Positions 21,225 to 31,405 of a stretch of DNA of 64,000 nucleotides are shown piece by piece; the first letter of the stretch is position 1, and every line of letters begins with the position of its first letter. The position numbers were made by a program, and so were the translations under genes. Where the stretch lies: positions 2,225,002-2,289,001 of the forward strand of contig QRDG01000473.1 of assembly GCA_012064385.1 (NCBI GenBank), read 5' to 3'. A model generated the notes under the pieces. The model was not told the DNA's origin. It ran no database searches and saw only the letters and a program-made list of their open reading frames with translations. The DNA is from Puccinellia tenuiflora (taxonomy: Eukaryota > Streptophyta > Magnoliopsida > Poales > Poaceae).

Positions 21225-22133
21225 GTGTGTTCTTATGTTTCTTCCTTTGCTTTTGAGAGCAGACTAGCCTTGCCAGTACTCCTCCATCCGCTGGTACTGT
21301 TTCCCACCAAGTTCCTGGCTCCGAATCTTCTGCGGCGACAACTGGCACCCGCAATGCTGACGGGTACCGGTATTCGGTGCTGCAAACTCGATGTGCTTAG
21401 GCTGGAGCAGGATTTACGGGCCACTCGAGGTGTCCTTGCTATTTTACGGTCGAAGCAACCTCGTCCCAATGAACGAGAAGCTTTCTTGCTTGGAGAGTTG
21501 GAGAGGGTGAACTCTGAACTACTCTGTAAGTTATTCAGAGTTATTCAGAGGCCCCCGAGTCATCAAGTTGTCGATTTCCTCGCGTGTTCAGTTGCGACAA
21601 GTGCCCAACTGGATGCGCGGGCTGAAGCTGACCGAGTAAACAGCCGACTCCGGTCTGTTGCTGAGATAGTAGGGCGGGACACGACCTCCTTCTGGTCTGA
21701 CAGCGCTCGGAGTCGCGTTCTGGTTCTGCTGCAAGACCGCGTGCAGCAGGTGGTTTCCTTTGTTGGATCCTGCAAGTCTAACTTGTCGCTGGTGCACAAA
21801 GCTCTGTTTCCTCTAGACGCGCAGCCGCGAGGACTTGGTGCTCTTCTGGCGAGGTTCCGCAACGGCGAGGCTGCGCAAGGGTTTGTTCGCGCCCAACTGG
21901 TCAGTGGCACCATCTATGCCTTGGCCTTTGTTCGCAGACGACACCCATACATGTGTCTGACGGGAATAGATAAAGTTCCTCCGCTACCTGACGGCGCACC
22001 TACGCCAATGGAACACCATTACCGGGCTGTCGAGGGCGTGGCTATTGGCTTGGTCAACAAATTGGAGCATGACACCGAGTTGCAGCTTGAGCATGTGACC
22101 TTGCAGGTTCCGAAATCAGAGCCAAAGGACTAG
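21225..22133 (+). other. Second plus-strand reading frame in Tat 3' region
   Basis: A 302-codon open frame downstream of the antisense ORF, ending KSEPKD. The middle part (RLEQDLRATRGVLAIL, ELERVNSELL, ARAEADRVNSRLRSVAEIV) is charged and probably helical, like C-terminal coiled-coil parts of Tat antisense proteins. The first 40 or so codons look like intron sequence. It may be a later exon of the antisense gene or a separate remnant. I do not recognise a domain. Confidence 0.4.
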
Positions 22134-22275
22134 CTCCGCCCCTTGGGCGAATACCTTGTAGGATTCGAACAGTTTGCTTGTAAATACATTGTATGTCGAA
22201 CCTCTAGCTCTTCGAGTTGCGCTGTTGCTATTTGGCGGTACAAATCCTTGTTGTTGTGCTTTGGCCTTTACGGCG

Positions 22276-22620
22276 CAGCCCCCGATTATCGGGTGCCAAT
22301 CTGGGTTTTGTTTTCGTTGGCTACACAACACAACCCCGAGTATCAGGTGCCGCGGAGGCGATTTTCCTTTGTTTGGACTAACTCGACGGCGCAGCCCCCG
22401 AGTATCGGGTGCCATTCCGGAGATTTGTTTTTAGTTGGCCGTACGACGCAGCTCTCGAGTATCGGGTGCCGCGGAGGCAATTTTCTTTGTTTTTGTTTAA
22501 CTCAACAGCGCAGCCCCCGAGTGTCGGGTGCTGTTCCGAAGATTTGTTTTTAGTTGGCCGTACGATGTAGCCCCGAGTATCGGGTGCCGCGGAGGCGATT
22601 TTCTTTGGCGTGCAGTATAT
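22276..22620. repeat. Six-unit tandem repeat in Tat element
   Basis: Units start near 22276, 22331, 22392, 22449, 22511 and 22568, each with a variant of CAGCCCCCGAGTATCGGGTG. Spacings alternate between about 56 and 61 bp, and alternate units share either CCGCGGAGGC or TTCCGGAGATTTG, so the repeat is dimeric with a period near 118 bp. The core contains the polypurine-tract complement CCCCCGAG. Confidence 0.85.
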
Positions 22621-22912
22621 CAACTCCGAAGATAGAAGAACATTGCACCTTTATTATGGGAGACATAGTCTCAATGATTACATATGTGGCTGAATAGCCT
22701 TATTGTCAGTTGTGCTATGCATGGAAGCGTCGCAGATGTGCCGCGTTCCACGGGTTGTGCGAGAGTTCTCCGTTTCTTGGATTCTTCAGGCGGTATGCTC
22801 CTCCACTGATGACCTCAGCGATGATGACGGGTCCCTCCCATGGGGAGGCAAGCTTATGGACCTTCTTTTGTTTGAGCCGGAGCACCAGGTCACCTTCCAC
22901 AAATGACCTGGT

Positions 22913-24570
22913 TCACAGTTGACGGCTATGGTAGTTGCGCAAGCTTTGCTGGTATGTTGCGGTGCGGGTGAGTGCGATGTCTCGCGCCTCATCCAGCAAG
23001 TCGACGTCGTCTTCGAGCGCTTCGTTGGCATCGTCTTCATCGTACGCTACAACACGAGGTGCGTCGAAGCGCAAGTCGTGAGGTAGGACTGCTTCTGCTC
23101 CGTACACCATGAAGAATGGGGTGTACTGGGTTGATCTGTTTGGCGTGGTGCGCAGGCTCCATAGCACAGATGGTAGCTCCTCCACCCAAGCACCCGCCGC
23201 GCGCTTGAGTGGCACGAAGAGGCGCTTCTTGACTCCGCTGTAGATGTGGCGGTTCGCTTTTTCCACTTGTCCATTGGACTGCGGATGAGCGACCGAGGCG
23301 TAGTTGAGCTTGATCCCTTGTTCCTTGCAGAAATCTTGGAACTCTTCGGTGGTGAAGTTTGTTCTGTTATCGGTGATGATGATGTGCGGCACACCGAAAC
23401 GGAAGATGATTGACCTGATGAAGTTGATGACAGTTGTTGCCGCTGCGTTTGTGATTGGCATAGCCACTATCCACTTTGTGAACTTGTCGACTGCCACCAG
23501 GAGGTGAGTGTGTCCACCACGAGCAGATTTCCTTAATGGTCCGACCATATCGAGCCCCCACTGAGCGAACGGCCACGCCAAAGGGATTGTTTTCAGCTCC
23601 GAAGCAGGTGCGTGAGGCTTGGTGGCGAACTTCTGACAGCCGATGCATCGCCTGACGATGTCCTCAGCATCATGGAGCGCTGTGGGCCAGTAGAACCCAG
23701 CTCGCAGGGCCTTGGCGACTAAGGCCCTGCTGCTGGCGTGGTGCCCACATGTGCCGGCATGGATCTCAAGGAGGATAGCCTTGCCATCCTCGGATGCGAT
23801 GCACCTCTGGAGGATGCCTGATATGCTTCGCTTGTAAAGCTCTCCGTTGATTATTGTGAATGCTTTGGCACGGCGAGTGATGCGCCGTGCTTCGACTGTG
23901 TCTTCTGGGAGTTCTTGTCGTAGCATGTACGCCAGGAATGGTTTCGTCCATATGGGCTCGACGAGGAACACTTCGACTGGGCAATTTGCCAAGTCGGGTG
24001 CCTCGGAGCTTGGGGCGTCAACCTCGGGCGTCCCAGTTGCTGGTGTAGAGGGAGCCGCCGGTCGCGCCACCTTGATTGACCTTTTGTTTATCTTTTCCAA
24101 GAAGACTCCGGGGGGCACCTTAGCTTTCAAGGACCCAATATTTGCTAAGGTGTCCGCCTCTTCGTTGCTGTTGTGCCCGACATGACGGAGCTCGCAACCG
24201 TCGAAGTTGCCCTCCATGATGTTATATAGGTTCCTGTAGGCGATCATGTTGTCTGTTGCGGCGTCGCACTCCTTCATGGTCTGCTGTACGACCAAGTTGG
24301 AGTCGCCGTAGATCATTAGGCGGTCGGCGCCGCACTCCTTGGCCATCTTCATCCCATGTATTAGGGCCTCGTATTCAGCTTCGTTGTTGGATGGTTTCTC
24401 GAAGTCCATCTGCAGGACATAGCGCAGCTTGTCACCTTTTGGTGATATGAGGATAACACCTGCGCCTGCTCCTTCATTCCTTTTTGAGCCATCGAAGTAC
24501 ATGGTCCAAGAGTTCGACGTATCAGGTACCGAAGGCAGCAGCATCTCCATCCACTCGGTGGTGATCGGGT
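22913..24570 (-). pseudogene. Tat second RNase H and integrase
   Basis: 545-codon open frame. The N-terminal third is an archaeal-type RNase H: YFDGSKRNEGAGAG, then NEAEYEAL, GDSNLVV and NEEADTLA. The rest is integrase: zinc-binding HAGTCGHH and CIGCQ, catalytic D in GLDMVGP, D in IITDNRTNF (usually DNG) and E in NGQVEKANRH, then the C-terminal GAEAVLPHDL region. The frame is separated from the upstream RNase H by a shift near 24590. Enzymes of reverse transcription and integration in the virus-like particle; inactive as a whole. Confidence 0.88.
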
Positions 24571-24599
24571 AAGACTTGTGCCTTGATTGATGTTGGGTG

Positions 24600-25910
24600 T
24601 TTGTATGTTAGGTCCAGAGGACCTAATTCGATGCTCCATTTGGCTACCCTGCCGGTTGCCTTGGAGTTGTTCAGGATGTCCGCAAGTGGTGCCGCACTCA
24701 CTACCGTGATCGGGTGCTCTTGGAAATAATGTGCCACCTTGCGCGAAGTCATGAACACGCCATAGAAAAGCTTCTGCTAGTGGGGGTATCTTTGCTTGGA
24801 GAGAGACAAGACCTCGCTGAGGTAATATATGGGCCTCTGCACTCCATGGACTCTTCCTTCTTCTGCGCGTTCGACCACCAGCACCGTACTGACCACTCGG
24901 TTCGTGGCGGCTATATAGAGGTACAATGGCTCCTTCTCCTGAGGAGATACCAGGATTGGTAGAGTCGATAGCATGCGCTTGAGGCTGATGAATGCCTCTT
25001 GAGCTTCTAGCGTCCACTTGAACCGATCTGTCTTCTTCATCAGCTGATAAAACGGGAGCGCCTTTTCGCCCAACTTGCTGATGAATCTGCTGAGTGCAGC
25101 TATTCGCCCAGAGAACTGCTGGACCTCCCGAAGCTTTGAAGTCTCCGGCATCTTTAGGAGTGCTTGTATCTTCTCCGGATTTGCTTCGATACCGCGCGCG
25201 GATACGAGGTACCCGAGCAGCTGCCCGACTGGAACGCCGAACACGCACTTCGTTGGGTTGAGCTTGATATGATACTTCTTGAGCGTGGCAAATGTCTCGC
25301 GCAGGTCGTCAAGGAGTGTTACTTCTTTCTTGGTCTTGATGACTATGTCGTCAACATAGACTTGGACGTTTCATCCGATTTGCTACTTGAGGCAGTTCTG
25401 CATCATGCGTTGGTAGGTGGCGCCCGCGTTCTTGAGCCCAAAGGGCATTGTTGTGTAGCAGTAGACGCCGAAAGGCGTGATGAATGCTTTTTTATCTTTG
25501 TCTTCCTCCTTCATCCGGATCTGTTTATAACCTGAGTAGACGTCCAGGAAGCAGAGGCGCTCGCAGCCTGCCGTCGAGTAGACAATTTGGTCGATGCGCG
25601 GCAAGGGGAAGTGATCCTTTGGACAACACTTGTTTAACAAAGTGAAGTCGACACACATGCGGAGTATGTCTGTGTTTTTCTTTGGTACCAGTACAGGGTT
25701 AGCCACCCAGTCTGATTTCTTGATCTCTCGGATGAAATTGGCTGCCAGGAGCCTGTCGATTTCCTGCCTGATGGCAAGACGCTTCGGCTTGGCGAAGTGG
25801 CGCATAGTTTGCTTGACGGGTCTTGCGTTAGGCAAGATCTGTAACTCGTGCTCGGCGAATTCCCTGGGTATGCCTGGCATGTCGGCTGGGCACCAGGCGA
25901 ACATATCCTA
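24600..25910 (-). pseudogene. Tat reverse transcriptase and RNase H, broken
   Basis: RT motifs in order: ADMPGIPREFAEHEL, VLVPKKN, CFLDVYSGYKQI, TMPFGLKNAGATYQ, then YVDD at 25347-25358, and the RNase H region ILVSPQEKEPLYLYIAA. Stops interrupt it: TAG at 25383-25385, TGA at 25371-25373 and TAG at 24777-24779. The frame is otherwise continuous from the protease part. Typical Ty3-gypsy order. Confidence 0.88.
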
Positions 25911-27040
25911 GTTCTCATGCAGGAACTCGATGAGCGCGCTTTCCTATGCAGGAGGCAAGCTTGTCGAGATGAGGGCTGTCTTCTTAGGGTCAGTCGAATG
26001 TATCTGGTGCGCCCTTGTGTCGTTGGTCGCATTGAAGGACGACTCGTACGGTGATTTTTTGCCCTCAGGGAAGAGGGTGCGATCGTTGGTGAGCGCTAGC
26101 TCCTGGAGCTGCTCCTGGGCTCCAAACGACTCAGAGATCTTGTTGAACTTGCGGTCGCACTCATCGGACCGCTCAAAGTCGCCGTTGACGGTGATGGTCC
26201 CATAAGGTCCTGGCATCTTGAGCTTGAGGTAGGCATAATGTGGTATTTCCATGAATTTGGCATAAGATGGTCGCCCGAGGATGACATGGTACTGCGACTT
26301 CCAGTCCACCACCTCAAACTCTATTTTCTCCTTTCTGAAGTTCTTTGGCTCGCCAAAGATGATGTCGAGCATTATCGTGCCCAGGGGATACACCGGCCGC
26401 CCCGGCACGATTCCACGGAAGGTGTTGACCGATGGCGCGAGATTGGTTGTTAGTATGTTCATCCCGCGCAGCGTGTCGGTGAACATGATGTTGATGCCGC
26501 TGCCGCCATCCATGAAGACGTGGCTCATCGCGAAGCCGCCGATCTGGGCGTCGAGAACGAGGGCTGCGTGGCCTGGCCATGGTACTTGCGGTGGGTGATC
26601 CTCGCGAGAGTAAACGATGCTCGCGTGAGACCACCTGAGGTACTCCGGCAGAGCCGGTGGTGATTTGACGGTGAGGTGCACTTGCCTCGTTATTAGCTTC
26701 TGGTCCCGGTTGGAAGGGCATCCCTTCTGTATCATGAACATGCGCCTGACAGGTTTCGGGTAGGGATCTTCGCCTGCTTGGGGTTCCTCGATGCGTGGTT
26801 GGAGTTGGATAGCTCCCGCCATATGTCCTGGTGGGGGCAGAGCCGGGGCAGGTGGCGCTCCGATGGCTGGCGCACCTGGTACGATTTGCGCTTGCTGCTG
26901 GAGAAGGCGTGTGTATTCCGCATGCAGTTCTTGAAAGCCCTCGCAATCCTTCAAGAGGTGGCGGGACGTGAGGTTGCCATGGTCATCACTGAACATGTGG
27001 AACCTGCAAGCTCCTTGCGGGTAGGGGGAGGCCGCGGTAC
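25911..27040 (-). pseudogene. Tat protease region of pol
   Basis: Aspartic protease domain with VFMDGGSGINIMF as active-site segment (DGGS where DTGS/DSGS is common) and VILGRPSYAKF as the second conserved segment. It joins gag by a frameshift near 27025 and runs to in-frame TAG codons at 25944-25946 and 25908-25910 before RT. Confidence 0.82.
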
Positions 27041-29131
27041 TCGCCCGTTGCGCGGCTGGCGTGGTCGCCACTCCTGCTTGATGTTTTTGTTGTCCCTATA
27101 ACCGGTTGTTCGGCTGCCACTTTCATAGCGACAGCTGTCACGGTTTCTTTGCTCGCGGCTATCGGGAAAACCCGCTGCCACGAGTTCTGCACCTTCGTTG
27201 TCATCATATGCTCGCGACTTCCACTTGCGGCGGCGATCGCTGCTGCGATGACTCCAGTGGCCTTGGTCGCCGTTCTCCACGGGTGTACCGTTGCGCTCGT
27301 TGCGTATAGAGTCTTCTCCGTCTGCCCACTCATTAGCAATTTGCATGAGGTGAGCGATGGTCTTTGGCTTTATTCTTCCGAGCGTCTCCTTCAGCTCGAG
27401 TCGATAGACGCCTCGGGTGAACGAGTATATCACATTGTCTTCTGAGATCCTCTCCGCCGAGTTACGGAGGAGGGTCCACCGTTGAATGTACTCGCGCAGC
27501 GTCTCGTCCGATCGCTGCTTGCAAGCTCGAAGTTCTTCGAACGAGGCGGGTCGTTTGCATGTGCCAGCGAAGTTGCGGATGAAGTCCTCGCCGAAATCTT
27601 CCCAGCAAGTATATGCTCCCCGCGGCAGGCTTTTAAGCCAGGCTCGGGCAGACCCTGTGAGCATCAGCTGAATGTATTGCATGGCCGTAGACGTGGAACC
27701 TCTCTGGCAAGTTACTGCCGTGAGGTAGTCCTCCAGCCAGGCGGAGGGTTCTTGTAGGCCATCATACTTTGGGGTCTCAGATGTTAATCTGAAACCCTTT
27801 GGCATCCTTGTTTCTCGGATACGGCGACTGAAGCATAGTGCTCCGCAAGGTTCGAACTCTTCTTCACAGTCTGGGTCGTCGCTGCTCGTGTCGCGTGCAG
27901 CCCGCCTCGAGCGGTTCTTGTTGACCTTGTTCTGCGTGATGACGTTGCGTGCGTCCTCACCTTCCGTGAGGTGATATCGATCTTCTCGTCTGCGAGTTGC
28001 GCGATGTCTTCGATCGCGGGTGGCACGGTTTTCGCAGTCATGAGCGGCACGCTCGTTGTTTACGCACATGATGCGATCCTCCTGATCGCGAGCAGTTCGG
28101 TCGCCAAGGTGGCGAGTCCGCGGTTCATGCCGTGGGCTTTGTTGGCGCCGGGGGGGCGCGTTGTTGGTAGTCGCTGCAGCTGCGGTTGGTTGTGGTGGTT
28201 CTTCTGGTATCAGCTCCGCACCTGCCATACTGACGAACTTGATTTGCTGTCGGTGCAAGGCCGCGCGAGGGTCCTCCTCCGGTGGTTGTGTCGCTTGCAG
28301 GTACGTGGCCACCGACATGAGGGCGCCGGTAGCTGTTTTGGGGATTGGTATTCCCCCGTCGCCCAGAGACATGGAGTCCTCCAAGTTTCGGGTGACAGCA
28401 GTCCTTGCCCTCTCCGGCATACGTAGGTAACGAGGCCAATCACGGGAAGGTTGAGATCGCCCCGATGACTGGACGGATAAATCCGCCCTTCGCGCGCTTG
28501 ACAGGCTAGCTTGCCTTCTTCTTTCCGCGAGGAGGCTCTCCTGCTCCTTTAGCTTGATGCCTTCCTGCCATAGCAGGTACTGGTAGCATTGCAGGTCTTC
28601 AGCCGTGGCATCTTTCACCGGAGCGCCATCCGCTACAGCCTTTATCGCTTTTTCACCCATAGCTTGGGTGATGTGCAGTTGAGTTCATCCGTTCTGCAGG
28701 GTTACTGTGAACGGGTATGTGCGTGGCTCGGGTGGAGCGCTTGGTGATGCTGCCGTTATGATGGCCGTTCCCGCGGCTGGTGCAGCGGGTGCTATCATGT
28801 ACACTTGCATGGGGAGGATGCGCGGAACCTCCTCCGGGTCCGAGTCGTCTCCAAAGACAGACTCGAAGTCTGCTTGATTTCCGCTAGCGAAGTCCGAAGG
28901 GCTCGATGGTGGGGTCAATGAAGTATAGGGCACGACTGCCCACTCAGTCGTGCACGCAAAAGTGGTGGTTGGCGATGATGATCGCGTTGTCGCAGTCGAG
29001 AACGACGCGATCTCCTTGGGCGATTTGTCTGAGGATTCGTCGTTGGTGGGCACGGCGGTAGATCCGCGAAGGACGGTCGTGTGATCGGCGAGTGCGGGCT
29101 GAATCCCAGAGAGCCGAAGAAGATCGTCCAT
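26951..29131 (-). pseudogene. Tat gag, interrupted
   Basis: Capsid-like frame from about 29131 (MDDLLRLSGIQPAL) through an in-frame TGA at 28685-28687 into a 569-codon frame ending at 26951. The central region has the retrotransposon gag pattern (PSAWLEDYLTAVTC, MLTGSARAWLKSLP, WEDFGEDFIRNFAGT, ETLREYIQRW). Its last 40 or so codons are out of frame relative to the protease part because of a shift near 27025. The N-terminal 150 residues are acidic and proline-rich. Confidence 0.85.
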
Positions 29132-29218
29132 TGCAGATCCGGCGAGTCGCCGGTTTTCGATGATGAAACCGCCGAATCCGTAGATCCAACACTAGTCTTT
29201 CCCACAGACGGCGCCAAT

Positions 29219-29647
29219 TGACGTGGGGTTACCACGCCAAATCCCTCGGAGGTCATCCTCGGGTTGAAAGAAGAGGAGAAGATGGTGGTGTTGGTAGATT
29301 CGTTGGCTGACAAGCGTGGTTTACCCAGGTTCAGGCCCCCGAAGGTAAAACCCTACGTCCTGCTTGTCTGGTATTGATTGATAAGGTTACAGCGGGGCTA
29401 CAATGGTGAGATCGAGAGATGTGATCTCGCTAGGGTTCTGGTGGCTGGTTTTCTGCGTGTCCCTTGTCGGCGGCCCTCCCAGCCCTTAAATAGTGGGGCT
29501 GGGTCTCGGTAATCCTCTACCGACTAGGATTACAACTGATCTTGGTTCTGTCTAGTCTTAGACTTGTTTCCTTCAGTATGGGCCTTTCTATCGGCTTTGT
29601 TCCGCGGACCACGATGATGTTTAAACACCAGGTATCCACCCACGTCA
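29219..29647 (-). repeat. Tat element LTR (5' LTR)
   Basis: 429-bp partner of 16524-16978. The primer-binding site, complementary to a tRNA 3' end starting TGGCGCCGT (best match tRNA-Asp), lies at about 29199-29216 on the minus strand, two bases from the LTR. Confidence 0.93.
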
Positions 29648-29829
29648 TGTAACAAGCTAGTATTTCAAGAACGAACCTCTGCACTTGATCACCTTCCCGG
29701 CGGTCGTCATTGCTTTCGGTCGCTAGCTAGCTCCAAGAACTGAAAGACAAAGATCGATCTTTGTTGCTATGTCTAGTTTGCCTACGTTGATTAAACGTTG
29801 GTGAGGAAGAAAAGGCGAGGCGAGCCCTG

Positions 29830-29837
29830 TATATATA
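29830..29837 (-). promoter_or_regulatory. TATA box of ADH copy 2
   Basis: TATATATA 120-127 bp upstream of the copy 2 ATG, matching the other copies. Confidence 0.75.
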
Positions 29838-30062
29838 CTGTTGCTGGATGAATTATCAAGTTATTAAGGTTAGCTTGGAGTGCAAGAGGGGAATAAGAAG
29901 GATTTTTTTTTTTCCGGCACAAGCTGCTGCTTCTGTTCGTCCGCGGTTCTGTCTGCTTGTGTGTCCGCCGGTTTGTTGTGACGTGATCAAGCGGCTATAG
30001 GTCAACGGCAGTAAAAAAAAGATTAAAAACTAGCGGCAAGGCATGGGGAGAGCTGACTTGGA

Positions 30063-30078
30063 GACCAAAACCGGGGCA
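30063..30078 (-). promoter_or_regulatory. Putative anaerobic response element, copy 2
   Basis: TGCCCCGGTTTTGGTC on the minus strand, identical to copy 1, about 226 bp upstream of the TATA box. A deletion of about 30 bp near 29910 shortens the interval. Confidence 0.55.
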
Positions 30079-30261
30079 GGCTTCAGTATGACCATGAAAA
30101 ACAACATCGAGCCCTCTCTCGACGTTTTGCAACAGGCGTCGCCTTGCTAGAAGAATATACCCTCTGCATATGCCGGTTAGTGCATGGGTGCTGGATTAGT
30201 CAGTTTTCTATTTTACTTTTCTCTGGAAAGATTCATAAGCCTCTAGAATACGAATATTTTA

Positions 30262-31405
30262 CAAAATATATCACGTAAGTCAGAGAAAACCTAGAGAGTT
30301 AGTACTTTGAGTGTACCATGCCACCACTCCTTCTCCGCGGGCAAATCGTCGTCCCCTCCTCCTCCCCTGAACTGGCCGGTGTGGGAATGCGAGGAGGCCT
30401 CAATCTACCAGATGAAATTTTACTTTTTTCGTGACAACTAGTACACATAAAACAAATTCACTAGCAAGGATTAATTGTTTTGAATTTTTCTTCAATTTTG
30501 AGTTTTTTTAAAGCAGGGTTAAAATGGCTGACATGGCTATTCAAAGAAAGGGGTCAAATATTTCAAAATTCTCGATGGTACTTTTTGTAATCACTACATG
30601 TGTATCATAAATTGATTTTTAACAATTTATGGGAACAAATTATCACACAATTGTAGTTGAAAATTGATTCACTTTCGAAAAATGGATATGAAGTTATTTA
30701 AATGGGAGAAAGTAGTAAAAAGTGAGAATGTTTATAATATTTGGAAATTTTAGTTAAATATAATCTACTATGTGTGAAAATTAGATTGGCACCATTTTGC
30801 ACCATATTATTTGTATTTACTTCACAAAAAACTATTTTTGCAACTTAAAAAATGGAAAATGATATTCTTACAAATAGTTTGATACAATCACTTTGACACT
30901 ATTGTTTTCTATGCCAAGATACTCCTATGTTCCAAATATGGTCATATTATCATGAACTATGCCATGCATATGGCCATCACCTTGATCATTTGGTACAAAA
31001 CTCATATATGATAGTCTGTTTGTGAAGATTTCTTCTAAGAAGTTGTCATACTAGAAGTTTCACATTTTTCGTAGCAACTAGTACACATAAAAGGACTCAA
31101 TGAGGAAGGATTGCATTTTTGAATTTTCTTCATTTTCTTTGAGTTTTCTCAAAATATGGTCAAAATGGACAATATAGATATTCATAGAAAGGGGTCAAAT
31201 ATTTTAAAATCTCGGTAGTTCCTTTTTGTAATCACTACTTGTGTACCTAGCTTAAAATGATTTTGGAAATTTTTAGGATCAAATTATCACACTGTTGCAG
31301 TTCAAAATTGATTTATTTTCAAGAAACGGGCATAGAGTTATGTAAATGGGAGGAAGTATCTAGAAAGTGAGAAATTTCATAATATTTGGAAATTGTACAT
31401 CAAAT
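30262..31405. repeat. AT-rich flank repeats left of Copia insertion
   Basis: Homologous to 9311-10467. The region continues beyond the Copia element at 50592, so it is the left half of the copy 2 to copy 3 intergenic repeat array. No gene seen. Confidence 0.75.

Larger units (their letters stand above)
16524..29647 (-). mobile_element. Ty3-gypsy retrotransposon, Tat lineage, 13.1 kb
   Basis: Complete element in ADH copy 2 intron 1, same strand as the gene. The 5-bp target duplication TGTAA is at 16519-16523 and 29648-29652. LTRs are 16524-16978 and 29219-29647, both starting TGACGTGG and ending CCACGTCA. The primer site TGGCGCCGTCTGTGGGA lies two bases inside the right LTR, and the polypurine tract CTCGGGGGCTAC touches the left LTR. 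Gene order on the minus strand is gag, protease, RT, RNase H, a second archaeal-type RNase H, integrase, then 5.9 kb holding an antisense frame. The second RNase H and the antisense frame are Tat-lineage traits. The two LTRs differ at roughly 5% of sites plus a 24-bp indel, so it is not a very recent insertion. Confidence 0.92.
13787..29710 (-). pseudogene. ADH1: Alcohol dehydrogenase 1, copy 2, disrupted
   Basis: All nine ADH exons can be placed: 29677-29710, 16296-16432, 16161-16207, 15378-15703, 15209-15291, 15053-15128, 14898-14959, 14706-14800 and 13787-14589. Exon 8 is 95 nt instead of 96 because one base is lost near 14722, shifting the frame. Exon 9 is split by a 516-bp hAT MITE at 14031-14546. 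Intron 1 holds a 13.1-kb Tat retrotransposon. Missense changes include A2T, G68S beside the zinc ligand H69, S110R, G184A and S220L. The zinc cysteines and splice GT-AG ends remain, so decay is fairly recent. A truncated or fused transcript is possible but an active enzyme is not expected. Confidence 0.93.

Noticed and set aside
22276..22620. CRISPR-like array
   Set aside because: Regular repeats of about 60 bp, but the units abut with related sequence and no unique spacers, in a plant retrotransposon.
26778..28439. Several plus-strand frames across the Tat gag and protease
   Set aside because: Antisense shadows of the gag-pol frames, with no domain or splice logic comparable to the 18155-21020 gene.
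13787..29710. Treating ADH copy 2 as a functional gene with a large intron
   Set aside because: Even if the 13-kb intron were spliced, the exon 8 frameshift and the exon 9 MITE prevent a complete protein.
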